64,000 nucleotides of DNA, from the NCBI RefSeq assembly GCF_900109645.1, contig NZ_FOBG01000001.1, positions 1,178,001 through 1,242,000 on the forward strand, written 5' to 3'. The position numbers were made by a program, and so were the translations under genes. Below are positions 50,241 through 60,649 of the stretch, piece by piece. The notes under the pieces were generated by a model. The model was not told where the DNA came from, searched no databases, and saw only the letters and a program-made list of their open reading frames with translations. Each line of letters starts with the position of its first letter. Positions within the stretch are counted from its first letter, which is position 1. The DNA comes from Duganella sp. CF402. GTDB taxonomy: Bacteria; Pseudomonadota; Gammaproteobacteria; Burkholderiales; Burkholderiaceae_D.

Positions 50241-51841
50241 CACAGCCTCCAGACGTTGAGGCCGCTGCCACGCAAGGCGTCGGCGTCGAATTGGGATTTG
50301 AGGTCGATGAAGCAGCCGTTGACGGCGATCTTGTCCAGCATTTGCCGCAGCGGACGGGCCGCCAGCTCGCGGTGCGCGACCGCGCTGATCAGCGCCTCCG
50401 CGCAAGGCAAGTCTTCCCACGCTTCCAGCCGCACGCCGTATTCGTGCAGGGCTTCGTCGGCGTCCGCCACCGGGTCGTGCACGTGGACTTGCAGGCCATA
50501 CGATTGCAGCTCTCGGATCAGGTCGGCAACCTTGGAGTTGCGCAGGTCCGGGCAGTTTTCCTTGAAGGTCAGGCCCAGCACATTTTGCAGCGCATCCTCG
50601 ACCGACGCGCCGTAGCGATAGCGCACCTGCGCCAGCCCGGTGATGCCCGGCTTGATCCCGTGCCGCACATTGTAGTAAGCAATCTGCTCGCACAACTGCT
50701 CGACAAAATACGCGCGCTCCGGACGCGGGCCGACAAAACTCATCTCTCCCTTGAAGACATTGAGCATCTGCGGCAGCTCGTCGATGCGCAGCTTGCGGAT
50801 CCAGTGTCCCACCCTGGTCACGCGCGGATCCGCTTCCGCCGCCCACTGAGGGCGTCCGTCGCCCTCCGCATCCTGCCGCATGCTGCGAAACTTCAGCACC
50901 TGAAAGATGCGGTTGTCGCGCCCCACCCGCTCCTGCCGGTAGAACACCGGTCCACCATCCTCAAAACGGATCGCCAGCGCCGTCGCCAGCATCACCGGCA
51001 ACGCCAGCACACCGATGGCGGCGCTGGCCAGCAAATCGAACAAGCGCTTGACCGCCGCGCGCATCAGGCTTTGGTCAAAGCCGCCGCCGAAAATCAGGTA
51101 ACTGGGTTGTAGCGAATCGACCCGGATCTGGCACGCCTCGCGCTCGAAGAAGGTGGCGGCGTCGGTCACCGGCACGCCGCCCAGCGCACACTCCAGCAGC
51201 TGACGCACCGGGAAAGCGCCGTTGCGGCGGTCGCCCACCGTCACCACGATTTCATCGGCGGCATAGCGCCGCGCCAGCGTCAACAGCGGCAGGTCGGACG
51301 GCAGCAGCATGGCCGGCGGCACCGCCCGCAGCTCGCCGGTCACCGGCACAAAGCCGACCACCCGGAATGGATGGAAGCTGATGCTGCGTGCCGCCAGCTC
51401 CAGGCATTCGCGCGCCATCGCGCCATCGCCGACGATGATCAGGCGCTGCTCCAGCATGCTCGACTGGGCCGAGGTGAACACCACCATGCGCGCCACCAGC
51501 ACCGCGCCGCCGCCCAGCAAAAACACCATGCTGCCCAGCCGCAGCACCGGCAGCAGCCCGGCCAGCAGCTGCATCAGGAAAAATCCCAGCACGAACGACG
51601 GCATGATGCGCAGCAGTGTACTTTTGATATCTTCGCGCGACTGGTCGTGCTGATACATGCCGAGCGTGCCCATGCTCAGGACCATGACCAGCGCAAATGC
51701 CAGCGCCGGCCCCAGTGGCGCACTGGCGACGGCGGCCGCCAGCAGGATAGCCAGTTCCAGCAACAGCAGCATGAATGCCATTCTGGATACATAATGATGA
51801 AAGATCCGGATCACGATACGCTCCCTCAGTCGAGCTTTCAT
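50240..51841 (-). CDS. Chimeric gene: exopolysaccharide sugar transferase fused to the C-terminus of a UDP-sugar dehydrogenase
   Basis: Of 533 aa, residues 1 to about 417 are a polyprenyl-phosphate sugar transferase of the PEP-CTERM/EpsB type. It has N-terminal membrane helices (about 20-120), a CoA-binding-like domain, a membrane helix near 275 and the catalytic region [33 protein letters not shown] and [17 protein letters not shown]. After SVEDALQ the expected YDLYYIKN tail is replaced by [20 protein letters not shown], the C-terminal domain of a WbpO/TviB UDP-GlcNAc dehydrogenase, which then runs to its natural end. The dehydrogenase NAD domain and catalytic cysteine are absent. A precise in-frame deletion near 50585-50592 is the simplest explanation. 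Transferase activity is uncertain because its last about 40 residues are lost. Confidence 0.85.
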
Positions 51842-51956
51842 GATGAGGAAGGCCGTACCGAACCGTCTTGAGGCCCCGCAATCCGCAACGTCAAAAGGGC
51901 TATTTGTGACGCAAGTATGACAAATGGTCTATAGTCTTACTTCTTTAGTGCATTTC

Positions 51957-51980
51957 CACTCACGTAAGTCACTCACGTAA
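51957..51980 (+). repeat. Tandem direct repeat in the nadB leader
   Basis: CACTCACGTAA occurs twice (51957-51967 and 51970-51980), 13 bp apart, and the second copy ends 2 bp before the nadB ATG. No Shine-Dalgarno sequence is visible in or beside the repeat. It could be an operator or a translational control element. Confidence 0.6.
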
Positions 51981-51982
51981 TC

Positions 51983-53599
51983 ATGAAATTTGATGTTGCC
52001 ATCGTCGGCAGCGGACTGGCCGGCCTGTCGGTCGCCCTGCATCTGGCCGAGACCCGTACCGTAGCGATTATTTCCAAGCGTGCCCTGAAAGACGGCGCCA
52101 GTAACTGGGCCCAGGGCGGCATTGCGGCCGTGCTGGACTCCGGCGACAGCCACGGCGAGCACATTAACGACACCCTGATCGCCGGCGGCGGCCTGTGCGA
52201 CGAAGGCGCCACCCGCTTCATCGTCGAACACGGCCGCGAAGCGATCGAATGGCTGATCGAGCAAGGCGTGCCCTTCACCCGCGACGAATCGGCGGAACTG
52301 GGCTTTCACCTGACCCGTGAAGGTGGCCATAGCCAGCGCCGCATCATCCACGCCGCCGACGCCACCGGCAACGCGGTGCAAACCACGCTGGAAGAAAAAG
52401 TCCGCGCCCATCCGAACATCACCCTGTTCGAGCACCACTGCGCGGTCGACCTGATTACATCGGACAAGCTGCACCCTGTCAAAAAAGGCAACGCCCAGCC
52501 AAAGTGCTACGGCCTGTACGTGCAGGACGAGGAAACCGGCCAGGTGCACACCTTTGCAGCTGAACACACCATCATGTGTACCGGTGGGGCTGGCAAAGTG
52601 TACCTGTACACCACCAATCCAGACACCGCCAGCGGCGACGGCATCGCGATGGCGTGGCGCGCCGGCTGCCGCGTCTCGAACATGGAATTCATCCAGTTCC
52701 ACCCGACCTGCCTGTACCACCCGTACGCCAAGTCCTTCCTGATCACCGAAGCGATCCGCGGCGAAGGCGGCTTGCTCAAGCTGCCGCCGGAAGCCGGCGC
52801 CGCCGCCGGCCAGCGCTTCATGCTGAGCCACGACGAACGCGCCGAACTGGCGCCGCGCGACGTGGTGGCGCGCGCCATTGACTTTGAAATCAAGAAGCGC
52901 GGCCTCGATTACGTCCACCTGGACATCAGCCACAAGCCGGCCGACTGGCTGATCGAGCACTTCCCGACCATCTATGCGCGCTGCCTGGAGCTGGGCATCG
53001 ACATCACCAAAGAGCCGATTCCGATCGTGCCGGCCGCGCACTACACCTGCGGCGGCATCGTCACCGACCTGCATGGCCGCACCGACTTGCCTGGCCTGTA
53101 CGCGGTCGGCGAGACCGCCTGCACCGGCCTGCACGGCGCCAACCGCCTGGCCAGCAACTCGCTGCTGGAATGCGTGGTGATCGGCCGCGCCTGCGCCACC
53201 GATATCGCCTCCAAGGAAAAAGGCGAAGTGCCATACCTGCCGGACTGGGACGAAAGCCGCGTCACCGACGCCGACGAGGAAGTGGTCATCGCCCACAACT
53301 GGGATGAACTGCGCCGCTTCATGTGGAACTATGTCGGCATCGTGCGCACCACCAAACGGCTGGAACGCGCGCAGCACCGCCTTGCGCTGCTGAAGGAAGA
53401 AATCGACGAGTACTACCAGAACTTCCGCGTCACCCACGACCTGCTGGAGCTGCGCAACCTGGTGGAAGTGGCCAGCCTGATCGTCAACAGCGCCCTGCTG
53501 CGCCGTGAAAGCCGTGGCCTGCACTTCAGCCGCGACTATCCGGAAACGCTGGCCAAGGCCCTGCCGACCATCCTCACGCCGCCGCAACGCAAAAAATGA
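51983..53599 (+). CDS. nadB: L-aspartate oxidase
   Basis: The 538-aa flavoprotein has an N-terminal FAD motif ([19 protein letters not shown]), the [12 protein letters not shown] block, active-site region [12 protein letters not shown] and the second flavin motif [19 protein letters not shown]. It oxidises aspartate to iminoaspartate, the first step of NAD synthesis, and NadA (57 kb) uses the product. It is separate from the nadA-nadC operon and is followed by a GNAT gene with an ATGA overlap. Confidence 0.96.
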   Translation: MKFDVAIVGSGLAGLSVALHLAETRTVAIISKRALKDGASNWAQGGIAAVLDSGDSHGEHINDTLIAGGGLCDEGATRFIVEHGREAIEWLIEQGVPFTRDESAELGFHLTREGGHSQRRIIHAADATGNAVQTTLEEKVRAHPNITLFEHHCAVDLITSDKLHPVKKGNAQPKCYGLYVQDEETGQVHTFAAEHTIMCTGGAGKVYLYTTNPDTASGDGIAMAWRAGCRVSNMEFIQFHPTCLYHPYAKSFLITEAIRGEGGLLKLPPEAGAAAGQRFMLSHDERAELAPRDVVARAIDFEIKKRGLDYVHLDISHKPADWLIEHFPTIYARCLELGIDITKEPIPIVPAAHYTCGGIVTDLHGRTDLPGLYAVGETACTGLHGANRLASNSLLECVVIGRACATDIASKEKGEVPYLPDWDESRVTDADEEVVIAHNWDELRRFMWNYVGIVRTTKRLERAQHRLALLKEEIDEYYQNFRVTHDLLELRNLVEVASLIVNSALLRRESRGLHFSRDYPETLAKALPTILTPPQRKK

Positions 53600-54135
53600 T
53601 CTCCGTCCGCCACGCTACGCCAGCCGATATCCCCGCAATGGAAGCGCTGATCAAGCGCTCCGGCATCGAATTGAGCGAAGGTTTCTACACCAGCGCGCAA
53701 GCGCAAGCCGTCACCCAGCACGTGTTCGGCGTGGATACCCAGCTGGTGGCGGACCAGACGTATTTTGTGATTGAAAAGGACGGCCAGCTTGCCGCCTGCG
53801 GCGGTTGGAGCAAGCGCAGTACCTTGTTCGGTGCCGACCGCACCAAGCAAGGCGCCGATCCGCTGCTGGATCCAGCGCGCGAACCGGCCCGCATCCGCGC
53901 CTTCTTTGTCGACCCGTCGGCGGCGCGCCAGGGGCTGGGCCGTTTGCTGCTGCAGCACTGCACCGACGCGGCGGCCGCCGGCGGCTTCCACACGCTGGAA
54001 CTGGCCGCCACCATGCCCGGCGTGCCGCTCTACACCGCCTGCGGCTTCGATATCGTCGAGAACATGGAGCTGGATTTGCCAGGGGACGTCAAAGTCCCCC
54101 TGATGAAGATGCGCAAACCACTCAAGGCAGCGTGA
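53596..54135 (+). CDS. GNAT-family N-acetyltransferase
   Basis: The 179-aa protein has the GNAT fold with acetyl-CoA loop [20 protein letters not shown] and a C-terminal [18 protein letters not shown]. The substrate is unknown. The ATG overlaps the nadB stop, so it is translated with nadB. The last 14 bp overlap the convergent binding-protein gene. Confidence 0.88.
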   Translation: MISVRHATPADIPAMEALIKRSGIELSEGFYTSAQAQAVTQHVFGVDTQLVADQTYFVIEKDGQLAACGGWSKRSTLFGADRTKQGADPLLDPAREPARIRAFFVDPSAARQGLGRLLLQHCTDAAAAGGFHTLELAATMPGVPLYTACGFDIVENMELDLPGDVKVPLMKMRKPLKAA

Positions 54136-54898
54136 CGCCGTAACGGCGCGCGCGCTTTTGCAGTTCGCCGCTCTTCTTCATTTCCACCAGCATCTGGTCC
54201 AGCTGCGCCGGCACCTCCGCCCAGCGCGGCGCCAACGGGAAAGCGAAGTACGCATCCTGCACATCGATCAGCGGCGCAAGCGCCATCAGCTTATCCTGCA
54301 AGCCCAAGGCCAACAACACCGGGTCGGTATCGCGCCGGTTAGTGGCAAACATCTCCACGTGCCCAGCCGCCAGCATCCGAAGGCCGCTTTCCACTGAATT
54401 GGTGACGCTGATATGAAGCCGGGGCGCGGCCTGCGTGAACGCGAGGCCGTAGTTCCAGCCATTGAGCGTCGCGATGCGGCGTGCTTTCAGCGCGTGGTAG
54501 TCGCCCTCCCACACCGGCATGGCGTTGGCGCGCACATAGAACGCCACGTGGTCCTGGAAAAATGCTTGCTCGCTAAAGCGCATGCTGCGCTCCCGCTCGG
54601 CGGATTTGTACGGGCCGACCAGCATGTCCGCCCTGCCGGAGATGACCAGTTCCTGCGCGCGCCGCCAGGGATAGATCTCGAACTGCAAGCGGTAGCCGTA
54701 GCGCCGGGCAAACTCGCGCAGCACATCGACGCCCATGCCGGCAAACTCGCCGTCGGGGCGCCGCTCGTAGATTTTTTCGAAGCGCGTACCGGCGATAACC
54801 AGTTCCGGCGATGCGGCCCATGAAAAATGCGGCAAGGCGCCAAGCGCAATGCCGCACAGGCTAGTCAACGCATGCCGCCGATCGACAGTACTCTGCAT
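54122..54898 (-). CDS. Periplasmic solute-binding protein, family 3
   Basis: The 258-aa protein has a signal peptide (GIALGALPHFSWA) and the family 3 layout: YERRPDGEFAGMGVDVLREF, ISGRADMLVGPYKSAERERS and LDQMLVEMKKSGELQKRARR at the end. It is an orphan with no permease nearby and resembles the binding proteins at 35 kb in type. Confidence 0.83.
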   Translation of the reverse strand: MQSTVDRRHALTSLCGIALGALPHFSWAASPELVIAGTRFEKIYERRPDGEFAGMGVDVLREFARRYGYRLQFEIYPWRRAQELVISGRADMLVGPYKSAERERSMRFSEQAFFQDHVAFYVRANAMPVWEGDYHALKARRIATLNGWNYGLAFTQAAPRLHISVTNSVESGLRMLAAGHVEMFATNRRDTDPVLLALGLQDKLMALAPLIDVQDAYFAFPLAPRWAEVPAQLDQMLVEMKKSGELQKRARRYGVTLP

Positions 54899-54942
54899 GG
54901 TCCAGCCTCCTCGCTACGCCGGCGATCCGGCTGGAGGCTATT

Positions 54943-55722
54943 CTATGCCTGCTTGCGGCGACGCGCCACCACGCCCAGCAAGCCGATGCCGGCCAACATC
55001 ATGCCGTAGGTTTCAGGCTCGGGCACCGGCAAAGCAGCGCCAAAGCCGTCGAGGTAGGCATAGCCGGTATGGGCGGTTGGATTGCAGTCGGCCGCCAGCA
55101 GCGACAGCGTGAAGCTGTGGCCCGACAGCGACTTGTCGATGCTCAGGGTTTCAACTTGCCATTCCGGCGTGTAGAACAAATTCGCCGCGGTCTGGAAGCG
55201 CGTATCGACGCCAGCGCCGCTGTAGCCGGCATTGTAGGTGCGGCTGACCAGCAGCTGGCCGGTGGTGTTGTCGGTCAGCGTCAGCTTCATCACGGCAGAT
55301 TCATCCTCGACGTGGCCGCCGTTTTCCAGCACAGCCTTCCAGGCGAATACGATTTGCGAGTCGGTGTAGTTGTCGACCTTCTGGCTGATGGCGGTGCCGT
55401 AGCCACCGGTCCAGGTGTCTTCTGCGCGGTAGGCATATTTACCGCTGTAGATGGTCGAGCCGACCAGTCCGCCCAGTAGCGGATCGATGTAGCTGCCGTC
55501 GATGACCGCGCCACGGCTGCCGCTGTCGCTATACAGGCTGCCACCCGGCAGCAGCTGGGCCGGCGTCAGATCGGCGTTGTAAACACTGCCCCGATAACCG
55601 CCGCCAGTCGTCCAGCCGGCGGTGGTGCCATTCTCAAAACCACCATTGACGAAGCTGTCCGCTTGAGCGGCGCCCGCCAACATCATCATCCCCAACACAC
55701 CCGCAACATAATTTAGGTTCAT
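54943..55722 (-). CDS. PEP-CTERM sorting domain protein
   Basis: The 259-aa secreted protein has a signal peptide (VLGMMMLAGAAQA), a beta-rich body starting SFVNGGFENGTTAGWTTGGG (a carbohydrate-binding-like jelly-roll opening) and a C-terminal VPEPETYGMMLAGIGLLG helix with RRRK tail. The tail is cleaved by exosortase, which is not encoded in this window. AGGAG lies ahead of the ATG. The gap to nadC (55723-55825) is AT-rich and holds a 14-bp AT palindrome at 55814-55827. Confidence 0.92.
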   Translation of the reverse strand: MNLNYVAGVLGMMMLAGAAQADSFVNGGFENGTTAGWTTGGGYRGSVYNADLTPAQLLPGGSLYSDSGSRGAVIDGSYIDPLLGGLVGSTIYSGKYAYRAEDTWTGGYGTAISQKVDNYTDSQIVFAWKAVLENGGHVEDESAVMKLTLTDNTTGQLLVSRTYNAGYSGAGVDTRFQTAANLFYTPEWQVETLSIDKSLSGHSFTLSLLAADCNPTAHTGYAYLDGFGAALPVPEPETYGMMLAGIGLLGVVARRRKQA

Positions 55723-55825
55723 CTAGATTACTCCTTTATTAAGAGAATCGAGATTTTATTGTTTTATTGATTACTTAAATTGACAATTTCAATCGTGCGC
55801 GGGTGTAGTCAATAATAAAATTTTA

Positions 55826-56692
55826 TTAACTAATGATGCGTAAAGAATAGTCGGTGGCGCGGATGTCCTTGGTCAGGCTGCCGATCGAGATGCGGTCCAC
55901 GCCGGTTTCGGCGATGGCGCGCACGGTGTCGAAGTTGATGCCGCCCGAAGCTTCCAACAGCGCACGGCCGGCGTTGATGGTCACCGCTTCGCGCATCATG
56001 CCGGTGTCGAAGTTATCCAGCAGGACGGAGACGGCGCCCGCATCCAGTGCTTCCTTCAACTCGTCCAGCGATTCCACTTCCACCTGGATCGACACACCCT
56101 TGTTCAGCGCCTTGGCCGCCAGCACCGCGTTGGTGATGCCGCCGGCCGCCGCGATGTGGTTTTCCTTGATCAGGATGCCGTCGTACAGCGCCAGGCGCTG
56201 ATTCTGGCCGCCGCCCACGCGCACCGCGTACTTCTGCGCCAGGCGCAGGCCCGGCAGCGTCTTGCGGGTGTCGAGGATGGCGGCGCGGGTGCCGGCGACG
56301 ACGTCCACATACTTGCGGGTGGCCGTTGCCACGCCGGACAGCAGCTGCATGAAGTTCAATGCGGCCCGTTCGGCGGTCAGCAGCGCGCGCGCCGGACCGC
56401 TGATCAGGCACACCACGCTGTCGGCCTTCATCATGTCGCCTTCGGCGTACTTCCAGTCGATTTCGATCCCGGCCTGCATGCAGTTCATGATGCCCTCGAA
56501 CCACGGCGCGCCGCACAGCACCGCGTCTTCACGCACGATCACGCGTGCCTGCGCGCGGCCGCCTTCCGGCACCAGCAGGCCAGTGAGGTCGCCGCTGCCC
56601 ACGTCTTCCAGCAACGCCGACAGCAGGTTGGCTTCAAAAGCCGATTTCAGCGCGTCGTCAAACGGCGCGAATTTGTTCAGCAAAGTGCTCAT
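55826..56692 (-). CDS. nadC: Quinolinate phosphoribosyltransferase (nicotinate-nucleotide pyrophosphorylase)
   Basis: The 288-aa enzyme has [12 protein letters not shown] near the N-terminus, the [16 protein letters not shown] block, [10 protein letters not shown] and [12 protein letters not shown]. It converts quinolinate and PRPP to nicotinate mononucleotide. ATG 56692 overlaps the nadA stop (ATGA). It completes the quinolinate pathway with nadA and nadB. Confidence 0.96.
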   Translation of the reverse strand: MSTLLNKFAPFDDALKSAFEANLLSALLEDVGSGDLTGLLVPEGGRAQARVIVREDAVLCGAPWFEGIMNCMQAGIEIDWKYAEGDMMKADSVVCLISGPARALLTAERAALNFMQLLSGVATATRKYVDVVAGTRAAILDTRKTLPGLRLAQKYAVRVGGGQNQRLALYDGILIKENHIAAAGGITNAVLAAKALNKGVSIQVEVESLDELKEALDAGAVSVLLDNFDTGMMREAVTINAGRALLEASGGINFDTVRAIAETGVDRISIGSLTKDIRATDYSLRIIS

Positions 56693-57843
56693 GCAGGACC
56701 GATTCCCGAAAACAGTTGTGCTTCTTGCGCCAGGTCCGGACCTGGCTGCACCTTGGCCTTCTTGGCCGCCGCGAAGTCCAGCATGCGGGTGATCGAAGTG
56801 ACCGCCTGCTTGCCGATTTCCGGATCGACGAAGATTTCGTTGGTGCTGCCGGTCGCCGGATTGTCCATGTTCTCCAGCACATCGGCCAGGTTTTGCAAGC
56901 CGTTCATGGCCATCCACGGGCAGTGCGCGCAGCTCTTGCAGGTGGCGCTGTTGCCGGCGGTCGGCGCTTCGATGAAACGCTTGCCCGGTGCGGCAGCGCG
57001 CATCTTGTGCAGGATGCCGTTATCGGTGGCGACGATGAAGGTATCGCAGTCCGATTCCACGGCGGCGTTGATAATCTGCGTGGTCGAGCCGACGACATCG
57101 GCCAGTTCCACCACATTGGCCGGCGATTCCGGGTGCACCAGGATCTTCGCCTGCGGATACTGGGCCTTCAGCAGCTCCAGTTCGACGCCCTTGAATTCAT
57201 CATGCACCAGGCAGGAGCCCTGCCACAGCAACATGTCGGCGCCGGTCTGCTTTTGAATGTAGGAGCCGAGGTGCTTGTCCGGCGCCCACAGGATCTTCTT
57301 GCCCTGCTCGTGCAGGTGCTTGACGATATCGAGGCCGATCGACGAGGTCACCATCCAGTCGGCGCGCGCTTTGACGGCGGCGCTGGTGTTGGCGTACACC
57401 ACCACGGTGCGGTCAGGATGCTGGTCGCAGAAAGCGGCGAATTCCTCGATCGGGCAGCCCAGGTCCAGCGAGCAGGTGGCGTCCAGGTCCGGCATCAGGA
57501 TGCGTTTTTCCGGGCTCAGGATCTTGGCGGTTTCGCCCATGAAGCGCACGCCGGCGACCACCAGCGTCTTGGCCGGGTGGTCGCGGCCGAAGCGCGCCAT
57601 TTCCAGCGAATCCGAAACGCAGCCGCCGGTTTCCTCGGCCAGGTCTTGCAGGTCGGCGTCGACGTAGTAGTGCGACACCAGCACCGCTTCTTTTTCCTTC
57701 AACAGGCGCTTGATGCGCTCCTTGAGTGCGACGCGCTCCTCAGCGCTGGGCGTGGCCGGCGTGCGCGCCCACGCATGGGCTACGCAGCTCGCGCCGTCTT
57801 GTGGATGCTCGTACTCGACGGGTTTGATTTCGATGGCTTGCAT
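56689..57843 (-). CDS. nadA: Quinolinate synthase
   Basis: The 384-aa enzyme has the three cluster-ligand cysteine regions expected for NadA, including [31 protein letters not shown] and [11 protein letters not shown]. It condenses iminoaspartate with dihydroxyacetone phosphate to quinolinate on a 4Fe-4S cluster. It starts 6 bp after the ybiT-like ABC-F gene and overlaps nadC. Confidence 0.96.
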   Translation of the reverse strand: MQAIEIKPVEYEHPQDGASCVAHAWARTPATPSAEERVALKERIKRLLKEKEAVLVSHYYVDADLQDLAEETGGCVSDSLEMARFGRDHPAKTLVVAGVRFMGETAKILSPEKRILMPDLDATCSLDLGCPIEEFAAFCDQHPDRTVVVYANTSAAVKARADWMVTSSIGLDIVKHLHEQGKKILWAPDKHLGSYIQKQTGADMLLWQGSCLVHDEFKGVELELLKAQYPQAKILVHPESPANVVELADVVGSTTQIINAAVESDCDTFIVATDNGILHKMRAAAPGKRFIEAPTAGNSATCKSCAHCPWMAMNGLQNLADVLENMDNPATGSTNEIFVDPEIGKQAVTSITRMLDFAAAKKAKVQPGPDLAQEAQLFSGIGPA

Positions 57844-57849
57844 GATGGC

Positions 57850-59451
57850 TTAGGCGATACCTTGGCTGGTCAGATACTCTTCATAGTTACCGCGGAAATC
57901 AACGACTTCGTTGTCCTTGATCTCGATGATGCGGTTGGCCAGCGACGACACGAATTCACGGTCGTGCGACACGAAGATCAGGGTGCCGGCGTATTTATCC
58001 AGCGCGATGTTGAGCGACTCGATCGATTCCATGTCCATGTGGTTGGTCGGTTCATCGAGCAGCAGCACGTTGTGACGGCCCAGCATCAGCTTACCGTACA
58101 TCATGCGGCCCTTCTCACCACCGGACAGCACGGTGACCGACTTCTTTACCTCGTCGCCGCCGAACAGCAGGCGGCCCAGGATGGAGCGCACGGCCTGGTC
58201 GTCGTCGCCTTCCTTGGTCCACTTGCCCATCCAGTCGGTCAGGTTGATCTCTTTGGCGAAGTCCTCGGTCGGATCTTGCGGCATGTAGCCGACGTTGGCA
58301 TTTTCCGCCCACTTGACGGTGCCGTGATCGGCATCGAGGCCGCTGATATCGGCGCCGCCGATGCAACGCAGCATGGTGGTCTTACCGGCGCCGTTGGCGC
58401 CGATGATGGCGATGCGCTCGCCCGCTTCGACCATGATGCTGAAGTTGTTGAACAGCGTGCGCTCGTATTTCTTGCTGATGCTGTCCACTTCAACGGCCAG
58501 GCGGTGCAGCTTCTTCTCGCCTTCGAAGCGTACGAACGGATAGGCGCGCGAAGACGGTTTGATGTCTTCCACCTTGATCTTGTCGATCATCTTGGCACGC
58601 GACGTCGCCTGGCGGGCCTTGGACTTGTTGGCCGAGAAGCGGCGCACGAAGTCCTGCAGCTCGGCGACCTTCTCCTTGGCCTTGGCGTTGTTGGCCAGTT
58701 GCTGGTTGCGCGCTTGCGTCGAGGCCAGCATGTAGTCGTCGTAATTGCCTGGGTAGATCTTCAGCGTACCGTAGTCCATGTCGGCCACGTGGGTGCACAC
58801 CTGGTTCAGGAAGTGGCGATCGTGGGAAATGATGATCATGGTGGAGTTGCGCTCGTTGAGCACATCTTCCAGCCAGCGGATGGTGTTGATGTCCAGGTTA
58901 TTGGTCGGTTCGTCGAGCAGCAGGATGTCCGGGTTCGAGAACAGCGCCTGCGCCAGCAGCACGCGCAGCTTCCAGCCTGGCGACACGGCGCTCATCGGGC
59001 CCTGGTGCAGGTCAATGGTGATGCCCACGCCCAGCAGCAGTTCGCCGGCGCGCGATTCGGCGGTGTAGCCGTCGTACTCGGAGACCTTGCCTTCCAGTTC
59101 GGCCGCTTTCATGTAGTCGTCGTCGGTGGCGTCCGGATTGGCGTAAATGGCGTCGCGTTCAGCGATGGCGGCCCACATCTCGGTGTGGCCCATCATCACC
59201 ACATCCAGCACGCGCATGTCTTCATAGGCGAACTGGTCCTGGCGCAGCTTGCCCAGGCGCTCGTTCACATCCAGCATCACGTTGCCGGCCGACGGTTCGA
59301 GGTCGCCGCCGAGGATTTTCATGAAGGTCGACTTACCGCAGCCGTTGGCGCCGATCAGGCCATAACGGTTGCCGTCACCGAACTTGACGGAGATATTTTC
59401 AAACAGCGGCTTGGCGCCGAATTGCATCGTGATGTTGGCAGTGCTGAGCAT
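57850..59451 (-). CDS. ybiT: ABC-F ATPase YbiT
   Basis: The 533-aa soluble protein has two ATPase domains (Walker [13 protein letters not shown] and [12 protein letters not shown], Walker [12 protein letters not shown] and [11 protein letters not shown]) joined by the long charged interdomain linker of ABC-F factors. The first signature is the atypical VSPGWKLR and the second is LSGGEKGR, exactly the YbiT pattern. ABC-F proteins act on the ribosome; YbiT's precise role is unclear. It leads the nadA-nadC genes by only 6 bp. An extended -10 (TATAAT on the reverse strand, 59509-59504) lies upstream. Confidence 0.94.
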   Translation of the reverse strand: MLSTANITMQFGAKPLFENISVKFGDGNRYGLIGANGCGKSTFMKILGGDLEPSAGNVMLDVNERLGKLRQDQFAYEDMRVLDVVMMGHTEMWAAIAERDAIYANPDATDDDYMKAAELEGKVSEYDGYTAESRAGELLLGVGITIDLHQGPMSAVSPGWKLRVLLAQALFSNPDILLLDEPTNNLDINTIRWLEDVLNERNSTMIIISHDRHFLNQVCTHVADMDYGTLKIYPGNYDDYMLASTQARNQQLANNAKAKEKVAELQDFVRRFSANKSKARQATSRAKMIDKIKVEDIKPSSRAYPFVRFEGEKKLHRLAVEVDSISKKYERTLFNNFSIMVEAGERIAIIGANGAGKTTMLRCIGGADISGLDADHGTVKWAENANVGYMPQDPTEDFAKEINLTDWMGKWTKEGDDDQAVRSILGRLLFGGDEVKKSVTVLSGGEKGRMMYGKLMLGRHNVLLLDEPTNHMDMESIESLNIALDKYAGTLIFVSHDREFVSSLANRIIEIKDNEVVDFRGNYEEYLTSQGIA

Positions 59452-59665
59452 TGTGGACGGGTACTTTTTCGAATGAAATCAGGCCGTTGAGGCGAAGCCT
59501 GACATTATACAGCAGCTACCGCGAAACGCAGCGGGTTGCTCCAGCTCAAGCACTGCAACATTGCCCCAAAAAATCATGTGGTGAACAACAAACGAACTTT
59601 ATTTGAAATCGTTAACATTCATTCATTTTAGTTGCAATAATTAAATCTGAGGCGGAGAATAAAAC

Positions 59666-59685
59666 CTCGTTAAGGGGTTAACGAG
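59666..59685 (+). terminator. Perfect hairpin with T-rich tail in the PEP-CTERM leader
   Basis: CTCGTTAA-GGGG-TTAACGAG is a perfect 8-bp stem followed by TTTCATTTTTGTTTC, a terminator-like layout. It lies 44 bp before the GTG start of the first tandem PEP-CTERM gene and no forward gene precedes it, so it may attenuate the transcript. The rest of the 278-bp gap is AT-rich and contains no gene. Confidence 0.6.
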
Positions 59686-59729
59686 TTTCATTTTTGTTTC
59701 ACTTAAGCAAATAACAAGAGGGGAAAAAA

Positions 59730-60605
59730 GTGAAAAATATACTAAGCACGGCAGTACTGTCGGCGGTCACCCTGTTCGGGGCCCAGTCGGCAATGGCAGA
59801 TGTCACAGTGTCGGGGGATTATCTGAAGTTCGGCGTGGGCGACAACGGCGCCCTGATCGACTTCGGTCTATATGGATGGCCGGTCACGGGCCTGCAGTTC
59901 GACCCTAGCGGGACGGGCAATTTCTCCGGCGCGCCGGACTTCCTGACACCAGGCACGCCATTTGCCTTCTTCTCGCTCGGCGTCAACAGCGCCGTCGCCA
60001 CCGCCGGCGGTGGTGGGCAAAACAACCCATTCAGCTCGACCACCGCCACCTTGAGCAACGTCGGCACCACCTATGTATTCACCTCCGGCGGCACCTACGC
60101 CGGGCTGAATATCTCCCAGACCATCACGTTCGACACCAACTCCAACATCATTCACACCGATGTGGTGCTGACCAACAAGTCGAACGGGGTGCTGAGCAAC
60201 GTCACCTACGCTGCCGGCCTCGACCCTGACCAGGACGCCACCTGCTGCACCTACAGCACCATCAACACTATCGGCGGCCAGGGCATGGGCGCGGAAGTGA
60301 CGGCGCTGGGCGCGTACACCGGCCTGAGCATCACGATGAGCAACACCAGCGGCTGGGCTGCGGTGGCGTCCATCAGCGGCTGGGAAACCAACCCGTACAC
60401 CCTGTCCGGCGCGGTGATCGACTACGGCAACGGCGACAACACCATTGCGCTGGGCTACAAGTTCGGCGACATGGCGAAAAACCAGCAAATCGCCATCGGC
60501 TATGACTACACCGTCGCCGCCGTGCCGGAACCAGCAACCTACGGCATGCTGCTGGCAGGTCTGGGTGCAGTCGGCGCCATTGCACGGCGCCGCAAACAAG
60601 CTTGA
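59730..60605 (+). CDS. PEP-CTERM sorting domain protein, tandem copy 1
   Basis: The 291-aa protein starts at GTG 59730 with GAGGGG upstream. It has a signal peptide (SAVTLFGAQSAMA), a beta-rich body (DVTVSGDYLKFGVGDNGALI, NISQTITFDTNSNIIHTDVV) and VPEPATYGMLLAGLGAVG followed by RRRK. The neighbouring CDS is a paralogue. Function is unknown; likely a surface or biofilm-matrix protein. Confidence 0.92.
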   Translation: MKNILSTAVLSAVTLFGAQSAMADVTVSGDYLKFGVGDNGALIDFGLYGWPVTGLQFDPSGTGNFSGAPDFLTPGTPFAFFSLGVNSAVATAGGGGQNNPFSSTTATLSNVGTTYVFTSGGTYAGLNISQTITFDTNSNIIHTDVVLTNKSNGVLSNVTYAAGLDPDQDATCCTYSTINTIGGQGMGAEVTALGAYTGLSITMSNTSGWAAVASISGWETNPYTLSGAVIDYGNGDNTIALGYKFGDMAKNQQIAIGYDYTVAAVPEPATYGMLLAGLGAVGAIARRRKQA

Positions 60606-60649
60606 GCTACTTCCAGTTTCACAACAAAACCAACTAAAGGGGAATAGCA

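Noticed and set aside
55814-55827. AT palindrome AATAAAATTTTATT between nadC and the PEP-CTERM gene
   Set aside because: It is short, pure AT and overlaps the nadC stop; it would not form a stable terminator, and AT-rich gaps give such palindromes by chance.
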